A DNA stretch of 64,000 nucleotides, from the NCBI GenBank assembly GCA_046733355.1, contig JBKPOZ010000010.1, positions 88,651-152,650 on the forward strand, written 5' to 3'. Below the pieces are notes generated by a model. The model was not told where the DNA came from and did no database searches. It saw only the letters and a program-made list of their open reading frames with translations. Positions 16,697-27,903 of this stretch are shown here, piece by piece. Within the stretch, counting starts at the first letter, position 1. Each line of letters starts with the position of its first letter. Made by a program: the position numbers and the translations under genes. The stretch comes from VAZQ01 sp046733355 (GTDB lineage: Bacteria > Pseudomonadota > Alphaproteobacteria > Rhizobiales > Xanthobacteraceae).

Positions 16697-18643
16697 GTGT
16701 CGCCCACTCAAATCAAAACCGCGCCGTACGGCTCCTGGAAATCGCCAATCACATCGGACCTCATTGTCGCGCACGCCATTACGCTCTCCGAGGTGCGCTG
16801 CGAGGGCGAGGACATCTTCTGGCTCGAAGGGCGGCCGCAGGAGCAGGGCCGCTGTGTGGTCGTGCGCTGCGGCGCGGATGGTCGCCGCATCGATGTGACT
16901 CCCAAGTCCATGAACGTGCGCACGCGCGTGCATGAGTATGGCGGCGGCGCGTGGACCGTCAGCAAAGGGCACGTGTATTTCTCGAATTTCGCCGATGGCC
17001 GGCTCTACCGTCAAAAAGTCGGCGAGCCGCAGGCGGAGCCGCTCACCCCGGAAGCATCCGCTCCTGCACGGGGATATCGGTTTGCTGACGGCGTGATCGA
17101 TGATCATCGCGCGCGCTGGATCGGTGTGCGAGAGGATCACACGGCCGGCGGCGAGCCAGTGAATGCGATCGTGGCGATCGATCTGCGCCGGCCCGGCGCC
17201 GATGCAGGACGGGTGCTCGCGGGCGGCCACGATTTCTTCAGCACGCCCCGGCTCTCGCCCGATGGCCGCTCGCTGGTCTGGCTCGCATGGGACCACCCCA
17301 ACATGCCGTGGAACGGCACCCTGCTTTATCTCGCCGACGTCGATGCCGATGGTGCGCTCGGAGAGGCGCGCATCATTGCCGGGGGCGTTTCCGAATCCGT
17401 TTTCCAGCCGGAATGGTGGCCGGACGGCAAACGGATTGCCTTCGTGTCGGATCGCTCCGGCTGGTGGAATCTTTATGCCTTCGATCTTGCCGCGGGAAGC
17501 ACAACAGCGCTTGCGCCCACGGATGCGGAGTTCGGGCTGCCGCAATGGATATTCGGCATGTCCACTTACACTTTCGCAGGGGCGGGACGCATTGTCTGCT
17601 CGTATAGCAAATCGGTCGGCCACCTCGCGGTGCTCGATGTCGCGACCGGAGAGCTCAAAGAGCTCGAGACGGCGTTCACCGAATTTGATTCAGTGCGCGG
17701 AAGTGGTGACCGCATCGTCTTTCGCGCAGGCGCGCCTGATCATGCGACGAGCATTGTGGCGCTCGACCTCGCCACGGGAACACTTCAGGTCCTGAAAAAG
17801 GCGACGGACATTCTCGATGGCGGCGACGTTTCCGAATACCTGTCGCAGGTCGAGCCGGTGGAATTTCCGACCACGCAGGGGGAAACTGCCTTTGGCTTGT
17901 TCTATCCGCCCGCAAACCCGGACTATGCGGCGCCTGGCGGCGAGAAGCCGCCGCTCTTAGTGAGGTGCCACGGCGGCCCAACCAGCGCGGCGACGAGCAT
18001 GCTCAACTTGGCGACGCAGTATTGGACGAGCCGCGGCATTGCGGTGCTCGATCTCAATTACCGCGGCAGCACCGGGTATGGGCGCGCCTATCGCGACCGC
18101 CTGCGTCTGAGCTGGGGCGTCGTCGATGTTGACGACGCCGTTGCAGGCGCACGCTTTCTCGCCGAGCAGGGGCGCGTTGACGGCGAGCGCTGCGTGATCA
18201 GCGGGGGCAGCGCCGGCGGCTATACCACCCTCGCGGCACTCGCCTTTCGCGATTTCTTCCAGGGCGGGGCGAGCTATTACGGCGTGAGCGACGCGGCGGC
18301 GCTGGCGCGCGACACCCATAAGTTCGAGTCGCGTTACCTGGATTGGCTCATCGGCCCGTGGCCGCAGGAGGCGGAGCGCTATCGCGAGCGCTCTCCGCTC
18401 TATTTTGCGGAGCGGTTGTCAAAACCGGTGATTTTCTTCCAGGGCGAGGAGGATGCGGTCGTGCCGCCTAACCAGGCCGAGGTCATAGTCGAGGCGCTGC
18501 GGCGCAAAGGCAATGCGGTGGGCTACTTTCTGTTCGCGGGCGAGCAGCACGGCTTCCGCAAGGCCGACACCATAAAGCGCTGCCTCGACGCCGAGCTCTA
18601 TTTTTACGCGATCGAAGTATTCGGCACCGCATTGGCGTTTTAG
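16697..18643 (+). CDS. S9 family prolyl oligopeptidase-like serine peptidase
   Basis: About 648 residues: an N-terminal beta-propeller (SPDGRSLVWLAWDHPNMPW, WWPDGKRIAFVSDRSG) and a C-terminal alpha/beta-hydrolase domain. The catalytic Ser is in GGSAGGY near residue 504, Asp in GEEDAVVPP near 585 and His in GEQHGF near 617. This architecture fits dipeptidyl aminopeptidase/acylaminoacyl-peptidase-type enzymes that cleave short peptides. No clear ribosome site helps the start choice; GTG at 16697 fits the family N-terminus, with TTG at 16691 as alternative. No signal peptide, so cytoplasmic. Confidence 0.9.
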   Translation: MSPTQIKTAPYGSWKSPITSDLIVAHAITLSEVRCEGEDIFWLEGRPQEQGRCVVVRCGADGRRIDVTPKSMNVRTRVHEYGGGAWTVSKGHVYFSNFADGRLYRQKVGEPQAEPLTPEASAPARGYRFADGVIDDHRARWIGVREDHTAGGEPVNAIVAIDLRRPGADAGRVLAGGHDFFSTPRLSPDGRSLVWLAWDHPNMPWNGTLLYLADVDADGALGEARIIAGGVSESVFQPEWWPDGKRIAFVSDRSGWWNLYAFDLAAGSTTALAPTDAEFGLPQWIFGMSTYTFAGAGRIVCSYSKSVGHLAVLDVATGELKELETAFTEFDSVRGSGDRIVFRAGAPDHATSIVALDLATGTLQVLKKATDILDGGDVSEYLSQVEPVEFPTTQGETAFGLFYPPANPDYAAPGGEKPPLLVRCHGGPTSAATSMLNLATQYWTSRGIAVLDLNYRGSTGYGRAYRDRLRLSWGVVDVDDAVAGARFLAEQGRVDGERCVISGGSAGGYTTLAALAFRDFFQGGASYYGVSDAAALARDTHKFESRYLDWLIGPWPQEAERYRERSPLYFAERLSKPVIFFQGEEDAVVPPNQAEVIVEALRRKGNAVGYFLFAGEQHGFRKADTIKRCLDAELYFYAIEVFGTALAF

Positions 18644-18702
18644 GGCACCCCGGCCACGAGCAGTTTGCTCGATTCCTCAGCGCAAGCCTGCAGTCGCGAA
18701 TG

Positions 18703-18812
18703 TGGAGTGCACCCCCGAAGTGAGACACAGAAACAATGAAAAACAATAAGAACAGGGGTGCGGTCCACAAGCACACCTCTGGTCTGGTGTCTCAGGGGAG
18801 GGGTGCAGTCCA
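18703..18812. mobile_element. 110-bp IS3-like MITE / IS remnant
   Basis: Two 26-bp terminal inverted repeats: left 18703-18728 (TGGAGTGCACCCC ... TGAGACAC), right 18787-18812 (complement TGGACTGCACCCC ... TGAGACAC). The TG-first end with the CTGCACCCC core resembles IS150/IS51-group IS3-family ends. A third half-copy of the end (GGGGTGCGGTCCA) lies inside near 18754-18766. There is no transposase, so this is an internally deleted element. Target duplication is not clear. Confidence 0.6.
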
Positions 18813-19077
18813 GCAGTCCAGTCGTCCAAGCGCGCGCATTGTAAACAACAATGAAAATACAATGGCTCCTTTGAAATCAAACGAGAATTTCGAAGAATGG
18901 GCGTCCGATAACAATGACGGAACGGGCGCATATCAATGAACATCAATGAGCACTCTTCGAGTATCCCGTCTGCCTGACACAAGCAGTCGATGGCGCTGCA
19001 CGCGCCCTCGACGCGCCGGCTGACGATAGCCCCCGGCCCGCACCATTCGCTCAGCCTACGATGTCAAACAGCGGCCG
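18813..19077. other. intergenic accessory DNA, no supportable gene
   Basis: Between the IS remnant and the zinc-ribbon gene. AT-richer than the flanks up to about 18960. A short plus-strand frame (ATG 18862 to stop 18939, 25 codons) exists but has no ribosome site or recognisable homology. I see no RNA gene here. Confidence 0.4.
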
Positions 19078-19473
19078 CTAGAACGGACGGAGTAGAACAT
19101 ATCGTGAACATAGATGCAAGTCCTTTTTACTCCCTGGAGCACGGCGTAACGGCACACGCAGTGCAGTTTTTAGAGTCCCTGCTCGCGAGGTCGGTCGGTC
19201 AAAAACTGGCCTCATGACACCCTCTGCCTGCTCACGTGTGGGGAACCTCGCGATTTCCAAATAGTCCGGATAGTGTTCAGCCGGATCAGGCGAATGAAAA
19301 ACTGCAAACGCACCACCTTCTTCCCAGAAGATGTAAGTCAAATCCTCGCTGTAAAACGGCGTCATGTGCCGGTAATCGCACTCGGGACAATCGTCCTCAC
19401 ACGTGGCGGACCATTCGTCCTGCCATTCGCAGCCGCATCTCTGACATCTATAGTGATTGCAAAACCAAGCCAC
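19078..19473 (-). CDS. zinc-ribbon hypothetical protein, possibly with a foreign C-terminal tail
   Basis: 131 residues from a GTG at 19473, 11 bp after the DpnI-like gene. The N-terminus holds a four-Cys zinc ribbon (CQRCG ... CEDDCPECDYRHM), then an acidic segment DLTYIFWEEGGAFAVFHSPDPAEHYPDY and ARFPTREQAE. Short proteins of this pattern (about 85-90 residues) occur in Hyphomicrobiales as unknowns. The last 40 or so residues are basic and look like read-through into unrelated DNA rather than part of the domain. Its position suggests co-transcription with the endonuclease gene. Function unknown. Confidence 0.6.
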   Translation of the reverse strand: MAWFCNHYRCQRCGCEWQDEWSATCEDDCPECDYRHMTPFYSEDLTYIFWEEGGAFAVFHSPDPAEHYPDYLEIARFPTREQAEGVMRPVFDRPTSRAGTLKTALRVPLRRAPGSKKDLHLCSRYVLLRPF

Positions 19474-19484
19474 TGATTGCCCGC

Positions 19485-20257
19485 CTAAGCCTGAGATCGA
19501 AGACGATAATATCCGCGCGACACGAAGTCGAGGTATCCGTGATCTCGAAGCACCTGAAGCTGTTGACGAATCTTTTGCTTTACGTGTCGGTTATTAGGAT
19601 AAAGATCGCTCAACCGCTGTTCGAAGGCATAAACATCCTCAAGCTTAAATTCACTTAGGCCGATCATTTCAACGCATTTCATGACCTCGATCAACCAGCC
19701 TCGTGCTTCCGTCCCTTCCTCACGCAGAAAAAGCGTCTTCTTCCATTGCGAAAGCACAGCCTCTTTCTCAACTGGCTGGCCGTTGCGAACGATAAAAATC
19801 TTTCCCGATGCAGGAATATGATTCAATAAGATATTGCAACCCACCCAACCCGCCCGCCTGGCTGTCGGCTTGAGAGGCTTTCGCTCTTCGATGATTTCGC
19901 GCACAAAAAACTGCTTTGGAACGACGAACAGGTTTGTCACTTTTAGTTGCACTCTGTCGTAGTTCAGCAAAAACAGATTGGGATTGTTGCTTTCGGCCAA
20001 ACGAGCACACATGCTGCGAAAGGCGCCATCAAGCACTCTGGCGCCGAAACCGGCCTTTTGACTTTTCAGCTCGTACTCTTCGCTACAGGATAGGCAAAAG
20101 AAATCGGCTACAGGCCGGTTGACTTCAAATTGGCTATATTCTCTCGTCCACAACTTGGACAAAATACTTGATCCGCTACCCAACGCTCCGTCCATGCACG
20201 AGCACTTTGCGATTCGCTGATGTAAGAAGATTGTGTCTGCTCAAAGCTCAGCTTCAT
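19485..20257 (-). pseudogene. DpnI-family methyl-directed restriction endonuclease, frameshifted
   Basis: Reading from ATG 20257, the frame gives MKLSFEQTQSSYIS, ARAWTERWVADQ and VFCPSCGRENIAN. After a run of three T (20127-20129 on the minus strand) the homology moves to another frame: FEVNRPVADFFCLSC, SEEYELKSQ, RAGWVGCNI. One added T restores a 257-residue protein, against 254 for DpnI. The zinc site CPSC...CLSC, catalytic D52-(x)10-E63-L-K65 and the C-terminal winged helix (VKQKIRQQLQVLRDHG) are all present. DpnI cuts G-m6A-TC and needs no partner methylase. It is either recently inactivated or a sequencing error. Confidence 0.88.
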
Positions 20258-20332
20258 AATAGACGAGCATACATCGGTATGATGCACTCAAGACCGGTGC
20301 GCCCAACTTTATCGGATAGGAAAAGGAAGCTG

Positions 20333-20485
20333 TTAACCTTTCTTCCCGAACAGCTCGTTCTTGGTCTGCGCCTGGCCCTGGCCCACGGCGTAGGGGGAAA
20401 CGGCAGGCCCGCCTTTCTTCTTCTTGTTCCACTCGGCCTTCGGCTTCTTCTTTTCCTTCGTGCTGCGCATCTGACCTTTTGCCAT
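20333..20485 (-). CDS. 50-residue Lys-rich small protein
   Basis: From ATG 20485 with AGGAGG six bases upstream: MAKGQMRSTKEKKKPKAEWN followed by KKKKGG and ending NELFGKKG. It is highly basic, has no membrane segment, and would be expected to bind nucleic acid or acidic polymers. Small Lys-rich proteins starting MAKGQMRSxKEKKKPK are common in Bradyrhizobium-like genomes as conserved unknowns. A longer frame upstream on this strand overlaps the solute-binding protein and is not real. Confidence 0.75.
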   Translation of the reverse strand: MAKGQMRSTKEKKKPKAEWNKKKKGGPAVSPYAVGQGQAQTKNELFGKKG

Positions 20486-20617
20486 GACGTTCCTCCTGGC
20501 GGAATTTGCTCCTCTGGCCGGATAGTACATCAGCAGCGGAATGATTAAAGTGCTTTCCGTTGGCGCAGGCGACTGCCTATCCCGCTCCAACTCGGCTTTC
20601 CTCACAGCAGGAACACC

Positions 20618-21442
20618 ATGTACAAAGCAGCTTGTGCCGCGCTCATTGCCATTGCCGCGAGCTTCGTGACGAGCGAACGCGGTGCGCACGCTGAAGGAGC
20701 AACCATGCCGGACCCCGCTGCCGAGATCGCCAAAGAGCTGGCACCCAGCGGCACGCTTCGCGCGGCCATCAATTTCGGCAACCCGGTGCTGGCGCAGCGG
20801 GATGCGAATACGCGCGAGCCGGGCGGGGTCACGGTCGATCTCGCGCGCGAGCTTGCGCGCCGGCTCAATGTGGCGCTGGAGCTCGTCCCATTCGAGGCCG
20901 CGGGCAAAGTCTTCGAAGCGCTGAAGAACAATGGCTGGGACATCGCCTTTCTGGCCATCGAGCCGGTGCGCGCGGCCGAGATCGCCTTCACCGCCCCCTA
21001 TGTGATCATCGAGGGCGTCTATCTCGTGCCGCAGGACTCCAAGCTGCGCCGTATTGAGGAGGTCGATCGCGAGGGCGTGCGCATCGGTGTCAACCGGGGA
21101 TCGGCCTACGATCTCTTTCTCACGCGCACGCTCAAGCATGCGCAGCTTCACCGCGGTGAGAACGGCATCGAGCTGTTCCGCAAAGAAGGGCTCGAAGCGG
21201 CAGCCGGGGTGAAGCAGCCGCTCGTTGAATATGCGAAGAATCATCCCGACGTGCGCGTGATGGACGGGCGCTTCATGGAGATCAGACAGGCGCTGGGCAC
21301 GCCGCGCGTGCGTCTCGAAGGACGCGAGGCGGTGCCACAGTATCTCCATGCATTCGTCGAGGAAATGAAAGCGTCGGGCTTCGTCGCGCAGGCGCTTGCG
21401 CGCAGCAATCAGCCGGACGCGGCGGTCGCGCCGGCGGAGTAG
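20618..21442 (+). CDS. family-3 periplasmic solute-binding protein (ABC transporter)
   Basis: 274 residues with a signal peptide (MYKAACAALIAIAASFV...AHA), then the amino-acid-binding bilobed fold: LAPSGTLRAAINFGNPVL, EPGGVTVDLARELARRL, NNGWDIAFLAIEPVRAAEIAFTAPYV and IGVNRGSAYDLFL. AGGA precedes the ATG at 20618. No permease or ATPase gene is adjacent, so it is an orphan receptor feeding a transporter elsewhere. The ligand, an amino acid or other small organic acid, is not predictable from this. Confidence 0.85.
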   Translation: MYKAACAALIAIAASFVTSERGAHAEGATMPDPAAEIAKELAPSGTLRAAINFGNPVLAQRDANTREPGGVTVDLARELARRLNVALELVPFEAAGKVFEALKNNGWDIAFLAIEPVRAAEIAFTAPYVIIEGVYLVPQDSKLRRIEEVDREGVRIGVNRGSAYDLFLTRTLKHAQLHRGENGIELFRKEGLEAAAGVKQPLVEYAKNHPDVRVMDGRFMEIRQALGTPRVRLEGREAVPQYLHAFVEEMKASGFVAQALARSNQPDAAVAPAE

Positions 21443-21450
21443 TAAAGCAC

Positions 21451-21622
21451 CGTCATGCGCGGACTTGTTCCGCGCATCCATGTCTTTCCTGTTTCAGATC
21501 TGTAGCCCGGATGGAGCGAACGCAACATCCGGGTACACGCGTCCCGGATTTCGCTGCCGCTCAATCCGGGCTACGAATTCAAAAAAAGACGTGGATGCCC
21601 GCGCCAAGCGCGGGCATGACGG
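21451..21622. repeat. palindromic repeat type P3, copy 2, interrupted by a P2 copy
   Basis: Outer arms CGTCATGCGCGG...CATGTCTTT (from 21451) and AAAGACGTGGATGCCC...GGGCATGACGG (to 21622) are separated by a complete P2 element at 21501-21574. P2 appears to have inserted into the loop of P3. Confidence 0.85.
21501..21574. repeat. palindromic repeat type P2, copy 1 (nested)
   Basis: TGTAGCCCGGATGGAGCG ... CTCAATCCGGGCTAC; nested in the P3 element. Confidence 0.88.
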
Positions 21623-22045
21623 TCATTTAGATCGGCGCTGTTTCGGCCGGGGCTTGTACACCATGCCTTCGAGCTTCATGCCGTCCGGGTCGGTAAAATA
21701 CACGGCGTAATAAGAGCGATCGTAATACTCGCCGGGTGGATCAACCACTTTCACTCCGTTCTGCAAAAGAAACGCGCCGAGGTCGTCCACATCTCTGCGG
21801 CTGCCCAGCTCGAACGCGTAATGGTGAAAGCCGATGTCGCCCTTGCGGTATTTGCGCCGGCGCCCCTGCGCATCCGCCTGCGCGATCCAGAACAGGGTCT
21901 TGCGATTGCTCCAGCCGGCCATGTCCGCATAGTCGTATTTCAGCTTGAAGCCGAGAAAGCGGAGCAATTTGTCGTAGAACGCCTTCGAGCGCGCGAGATC
22001 GGCAACGCTGAGCACCAGGTGGTCGATGCCGACGACGCGGGGCAT
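21623..22045 (-). CDS. VOC (glyoxalase/bleomycin-resistance fold) family protein
   Basis: 140 residues with two beta-alpha-beta-beta-beta modules. GIDHLVLSVADLARSKAFYDKLL carries the first metal-ligand His (IDH); FHHYAFEL carries the second and YFTDPDGMKLEGMVY the Glu. The metal triad H/H/E is thus present, but the VOC fold covers dioxygenases, glyoxalases and resistance proteins, and the substrate cannot be named. ATG at 22045. Flanked by repeats on both sides. Confidence 0.85.
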   Translation of the reverse strand: MPRVVGIDHLVLSVADLARSKAFYDKLLRFLGFKLKYDYADMAGWSNRKTLFWIAQADAQGRRRKYRKGDIGFHHYAFELGSRRDVDDLGAFLLQNGVKVVDPPGEYYDRSYYAVYFTDPDGMKLEGMVYKPRPKQRRSK

Positions 22046-22060
22046 TGATGCCTCTTAATT

Positions 22061-22128
22061 TGTAGGCCGCATGAGCAGCGACATGCGGGACTCAAGTTCC
22101 CGGATTTCGCTCCGCTCATCCGGGCTAC
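22061..22128. repeat. palindromic repeat type P2, copy 2
   Basis: TGTAGGCCGCATGAGCAG ... TCATCCGGGCTAC, between the VOC gene and the uvrB stop. Confidence 0.85.
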
Positions 22129-22140
22129 GGCCCAAGACAA

Positions 22141-24852
<2,712 letters not shown>

Positions 24853-24881
24853 GCGCCCAATATATGCACTTGTTAATTCCT

Positions 24882-24954
24882 TGTAGCCCGGGTTGAGCGA
24901 AGCGAAACCCGGGAAAGCTCGCCCCGGATTTCGCTGCGCTCAATCCGGGCTACA
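24882..24954. repeat. palindromic repeat type P2, copy 3
   Basis: TGTAGCCCGGGTTGAGCG ... CAATCCGGGCTACA, upstream of uvrB. Confidence 0.88.
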
Positions 24955-24976
24955 GCCCCCGCAACAGCAGCGCTAC

Positions 24977-25008
24977 AAAAGGAAAACCCCGGAGCGTCGC
25001 TCCGGGGC
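24977..25008 (-). terminator. rho-independent terminator of the outer-membrane protein gene
   Basis: Minus strand: CCCCGGAGCG - A - CGCTCCGGGG followed by TTTTCCTTTT (stem 24987-25007), 30 bp after the stop at 25038. Confidence 0.9.
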
Positions 25009-25037
25009 TTCGCTGTGTTACGTGACGGAAGCGTCGG

Positions 25038-25823
25038 TTACCGCCACGGATTGAAGCGCAGATTCAGGCCCGCCTTGACGACGTTGGCATGTACGTTCGT
25101 GTCGATATTGGCGAAGCCTAGTCCGGCCGGCGTCACGAACGTGTTGGTGCGAGTGCCGAAGCCGTAATAGTCGTATTCGACGAAGAGCGAGAGCCAGTCG
25201 TTGAAGGCATATTCGCCGCCGACACCGACGGTCCAGCCGCCGCGTGTCTCGCTCAGCGAAGCGGCGAGCGTACTCGCAAGGGTTAACGTATAGTCTTCAC
25301 GTTCCCACGCGCCGCCGCCCTTCACGTACCCGAGAAAACGGTCCCAAGCGTACCCGACACGGCCCGTGACCGAGGCGATGCTCTTGGTCTTGGATGATTC
25401 CGTAGCAAGCGGGAACACTGTGTTGAAGAAAGGATCAGTGTGCGATGCCGTCGCGCTCGCCGCGTCATAGTCGCCCTGCACGCCGAACACCCAGCTGCCG
25501 GTCTGATAGTTACATCCGACTTGGCCGCCGCCGAGCCCACCGCTCGCGCTATGGCTGCCGAGGCTGGTGCCGACGGCCGGCGCGCCTACGCCCGGCGGGA
25601 AGCCCGGCACGCCGGGTCCAAGCGCCGAGGTCAGCGTGTAGCTCTTGTCGACCCAGAGGCCGCCGCCGTTGCCGCCGATGTAGCATCCCGTCCAGGTGAA
25701 ATAAGCGATGACAGGCGGCGGCGGACGATAGACCGGCGCCGGACGAACCGCGAGATCGGCCGCCATGGCCGACGCACCGGAAAGCACGCTGAGCGCAGCG
25801 CCTGCTAAAAGAAGCCTTTTCAT
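25038..25823 (-). CDS. outer-membrane beta-barrel protein (Omp25/Omp31-like)
   Basis: 261 residues from ATG 25823 (GGAGG upstream): signal peptide MKRLLLAGAALSVLSGASAM with cleavage after AMA, then a Pro-rich linker (RPAPVYRPPPPVIAYF) and alternating beta-strands GCYIGGNGGG, VFGVQGDYD, VTGRVGYAWDRFLGYVKGG, WTVGVGGEYAFNDW, ending in the aromatic C-terminus LNLRFNPWR needed for barrel insertion. Eight-stranded barrels of this type are abundant outer-membrane proteins in Hyphomicrobiales. A strong terminator follows. Specific function unknown. Confidence 0.9.
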   Translation of the reverse strand: MKRLLLAGAALSVLSGASAMAADLAVRPAPVYRPPPPVIAYFTWTGCYIGGNGGGLWVDKSYTLTSALGPGVPGFPPGVGAPAVGTSLGSHSASGGLGGGQVGCNYQTGSWVFGVQGDYDAASATASHTDPFFNTVFPLATESSKTKSIASVTGRVGYAWDRFLGYVKGGGAWEREDYTLTLASTLAASLSETRGGWTVGVGGEYAFNDWLSLFVEYDYYGFGTRTNTFVTPAGLGFANIDTNVHANVVKAGLNLRFNPWR

Positions 25824-26133
25824 TTCCGATCCTCCATTCGGCCGCGAACTCACACTCTTTCCCCTGCGGCCATGCAAACGACCTTACTTGATGCCCACCC
25901 ACGAGTCTGTTGCGGGTGAGACACACTGACCTCACGTTCCGGGTTCTGAAACGATTGCGCCCCCGCACACGCAATGCCCTGTGCGTAGAAGTTTCCAGCT
26001 ATATGGCTGATTGTAGGAAACAAATCGGCGTGCGCGCGGCAATGCCGAGCGAGCCTGTGGAATTTACCGATTCTTGACTATGGCAATCATGTGTCAATGC
26101 CGGCGGTTGAATTGCAACAGTCAGTTCAGGGTT
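25824..26133. other. intergenic region upstream of the outer-membrane protein gene
   Basis: 310 bp between the barrel-protein start and the P2 repeat at the end of lnt. It must hold the barrel promoter. I see no further gene, hairpin or clear operator. Confidence 0.4.
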
Positions 26134-26206
26134 CGTAGCCCGGATAGAGCGGAGCGATATCCGGGTAGGATTTTCCCGGATTTCGCTTACGCTCAATCCG
26201 GGCTAC
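26134..26206. repeat. palindromic repeat type P2, copy 4 (supplies lnt stop)
   Basis: CGTAGCCCGGATAGAGCG ... CTCAATCCGGGCTAC. Its right end encodes the last three residues (SPD) and TGA stop of lnt. Confidence 0.88.
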
Positions 26207-27878
26207 GCGCTACTCTCTCCCGACGCCGGCGGATCAATATGCAAGCAAGCGCGAGCGCAAGGAGCGCTCCTGCAATGCGGTCGCCGAACCGCGCATAGAG
26301 GGTCGGCGCAATAGATTGCGGCAGCTGCGCATCCAGCACGCCCTCGGATCCCAGCGGCAGCGAGTCAACGATGCGGCCGAGCGGATCGATCACGGCAGAG
26401 ATGCCCGTATTGGCGGCCCGCACGAGGGGCAGCCCTTCCTCGATCGCGCGCAGGCGAGCCTGCTGCAGATGCTGATAGGGGCCGCTGCTGATCCCGAACC
26501 AGCCGTCATTTGTCACGTTGAGGAGCCAACCCGGCCGTTCGCCTCCCGTTACCAGTTCTCCCGGAAAGATGATCTCGTAGCAGATGAGCGGAAGCATGGG
26601 CGGGGCGCCCGGAACGGCCAGCACCGGCCGCCGTTCCCCCGAAGCAAACCCGCCTTCGAGCTTCGTGAGCTGCACGATGCCCAGGCGTTCGAGCAGCGGC
26701 TGCAGCGGCAGGTACTCGCCGAAAGGCACGAGGTGAAGCTTGTCATAGGTCGCGAGCACCATCGCGCGATGATCAAGGACGTAAACGGAATTGAAGGTCT
26801 CGGCGGTCGTGGCAGGGGGCCGCGGTTCCGTCATGCGGTCGCCCCCAGTGATCAACAGCGTCTTTTCCGGCAGCATCGCGGCGATCTGCGCGAGCGCCTC
26901 GGGCTCCTTGTTCAAATAGAACGGAAAGGCGGATTCGGGCCAGATCAGGTGCGTGGTCTGCTCGATGGCGTGCGGACGCTCTTTGCCCGGGCGCGTGGAT
27001 AATTTGGCATATTGCTCGAGCACCTGCGTCTTCGCCGAGTAATTGAATTTCTCGTCCTGCGGCAGGTTGGGTTGCATGATGCGCAGCGCAACGCCGTCGA
27101 CGAAAGCGGTGGGCGTATGCGCCAGGCGAACGGCGCCAAACGCAGCAAGGGCGATCAGGGCAACGGCTGCCGCTGCGACGACGAGCCACGGCCGTCTGGT
27201 GTCGCGGTCGAGGAGCGTGGCAGGCGCTGCGGCAATGAGCACGGTCATGAAAGTGAGGCCCCAGAGGCCAAGCACCGAGGCGATTTGCGCAAGCTCGACG
27301 GGACTCGTGAGCGCGTAGCCAAACGCGTTCCACGGAAAGCCGGAGAGCACATGCCCGCGCAGCCATTCGGCGGCCGTGAGCGCTACCGCGAGCGAGACGA
27401 TGCGCATGGGACCGCGCGTCCATAACAAACTGGCCAGCGCGATGCCGAGCGCCATGAACACGGCAAGCCCGGCCGGCACCGCAGGCACCGCGATGGGCAG
27501 GAGCCAGCCAAATGTGCTGACGTCGACCAGCAGCGCGTTGCTGATCCAGTAGAGGCCAACGAGGAAATAGCCAAAGCCGAACCACCAGCCGATGGTCGCG
27601 CTCGCCTTCAGTTTTGGCCAAAGCTGGCTCTCTCGCGCAGCCTGCGTAGACTTGGCTGCGTGCGTCCCGTCAACGAGCCAGACCAGCAGCGGAACCGTGA
27701 GGAAGAGCACGGGCCAGGCATGCACGGGCGCGTGGGCGAGGGCCGACGCTGCCCCGCTTGCGAATGCGATGCCGGCCCGCCGCCACCCGTGCGCCGCGCT
27801 GATGCTTGCAGCAAACGCGTGCAGCCGCAGGAAGCGCGTCTGCTTCTGTCCGGATGTGTAAGCGAGCGAGTCCAGCAC
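26193..27878 (-). CDS. lnt: apolipoprotein N-acyltransferase
   Basis: 561 residues. Transfers an acyl chain from phospholipid to the N-terminal Cys of apolipoproteins in the inner membrane, the last step of lipoprotein maturation. Seven or so N-terminal membrane helices precede a nitrilase-fold periplasmic domain with catalytic triad Glu315 (LIWPESAFP), Lys380 (YDKLHLVPFGEYLP) and Cys433 (LICYEIIFPG). A C-terminal helix (IAGALLALALACILI) ends the protein. The final codons and stop come from a P2 repeat, so the native tail may be altered by a few residues. Start ATG at 27878. Confidence 0.96.
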   Translation of the reverse strand: MLDSLAYTSGQKQTRFLRLHAFAASISAAHGWRRAGIAFASGAASALAHAPVHAWPVLFLTVPLLVWLVDGTHAAKSTQAARESQLWPKLKASATIGWWFGFGYFLVGLYWISNALLVDVSTFGWLLPIAVPAVPAGLAVFMALGIALASLLWTRGPMRIVSLAVALTAAEWLRGHVLSGFPWNAFGYALTSPVELAQIASVLGLWGLTFMTVLIAAAPATLLDRDTRRPWLVVAAAAVALIALAAFGAVRLAHTPTAFVDGVALRIMQPNLPQDEKFNYSAKTQVLEQYAKLSTRPGKERPHAIEQTTHLIWPESAFPFYLNKEPEALAQIAAMLPEKTLLITGGDRMTEPRPPATTAETFNSVYVLDHRAMVLATYDKLHLVPFGEYLPLQPLLERLGIVQLTKLEGGFASGERRPVLAVPGAPPMLPLICYEIIFPGELVTGGERPGWLLNVTNDGWFGISSGPYQHLQQARLRAIEEGLPLVRAANTGISAVIDPLGRIVDSLPLGSEGVLDAQLPQSIAPTLYARFGDRIAGALLALALACILIRRRRERVARSPD

Positions 27879-27903
27879 TGCGCTGCTCCGTGCGTCAGAA
27901 GCG

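Noticed and set aside
18736..18939. Small open frame running through the IS-like remnant
   Set aside because: No ribosome site, low complexity, and it begins inside the inverted-repeat element.
24853..24900. Possible LexA operator upstream of uvrB
   Set aside because: No GTTC-N7-GTTC, the alphaproteobacterial LexA box, is present in this stretch.
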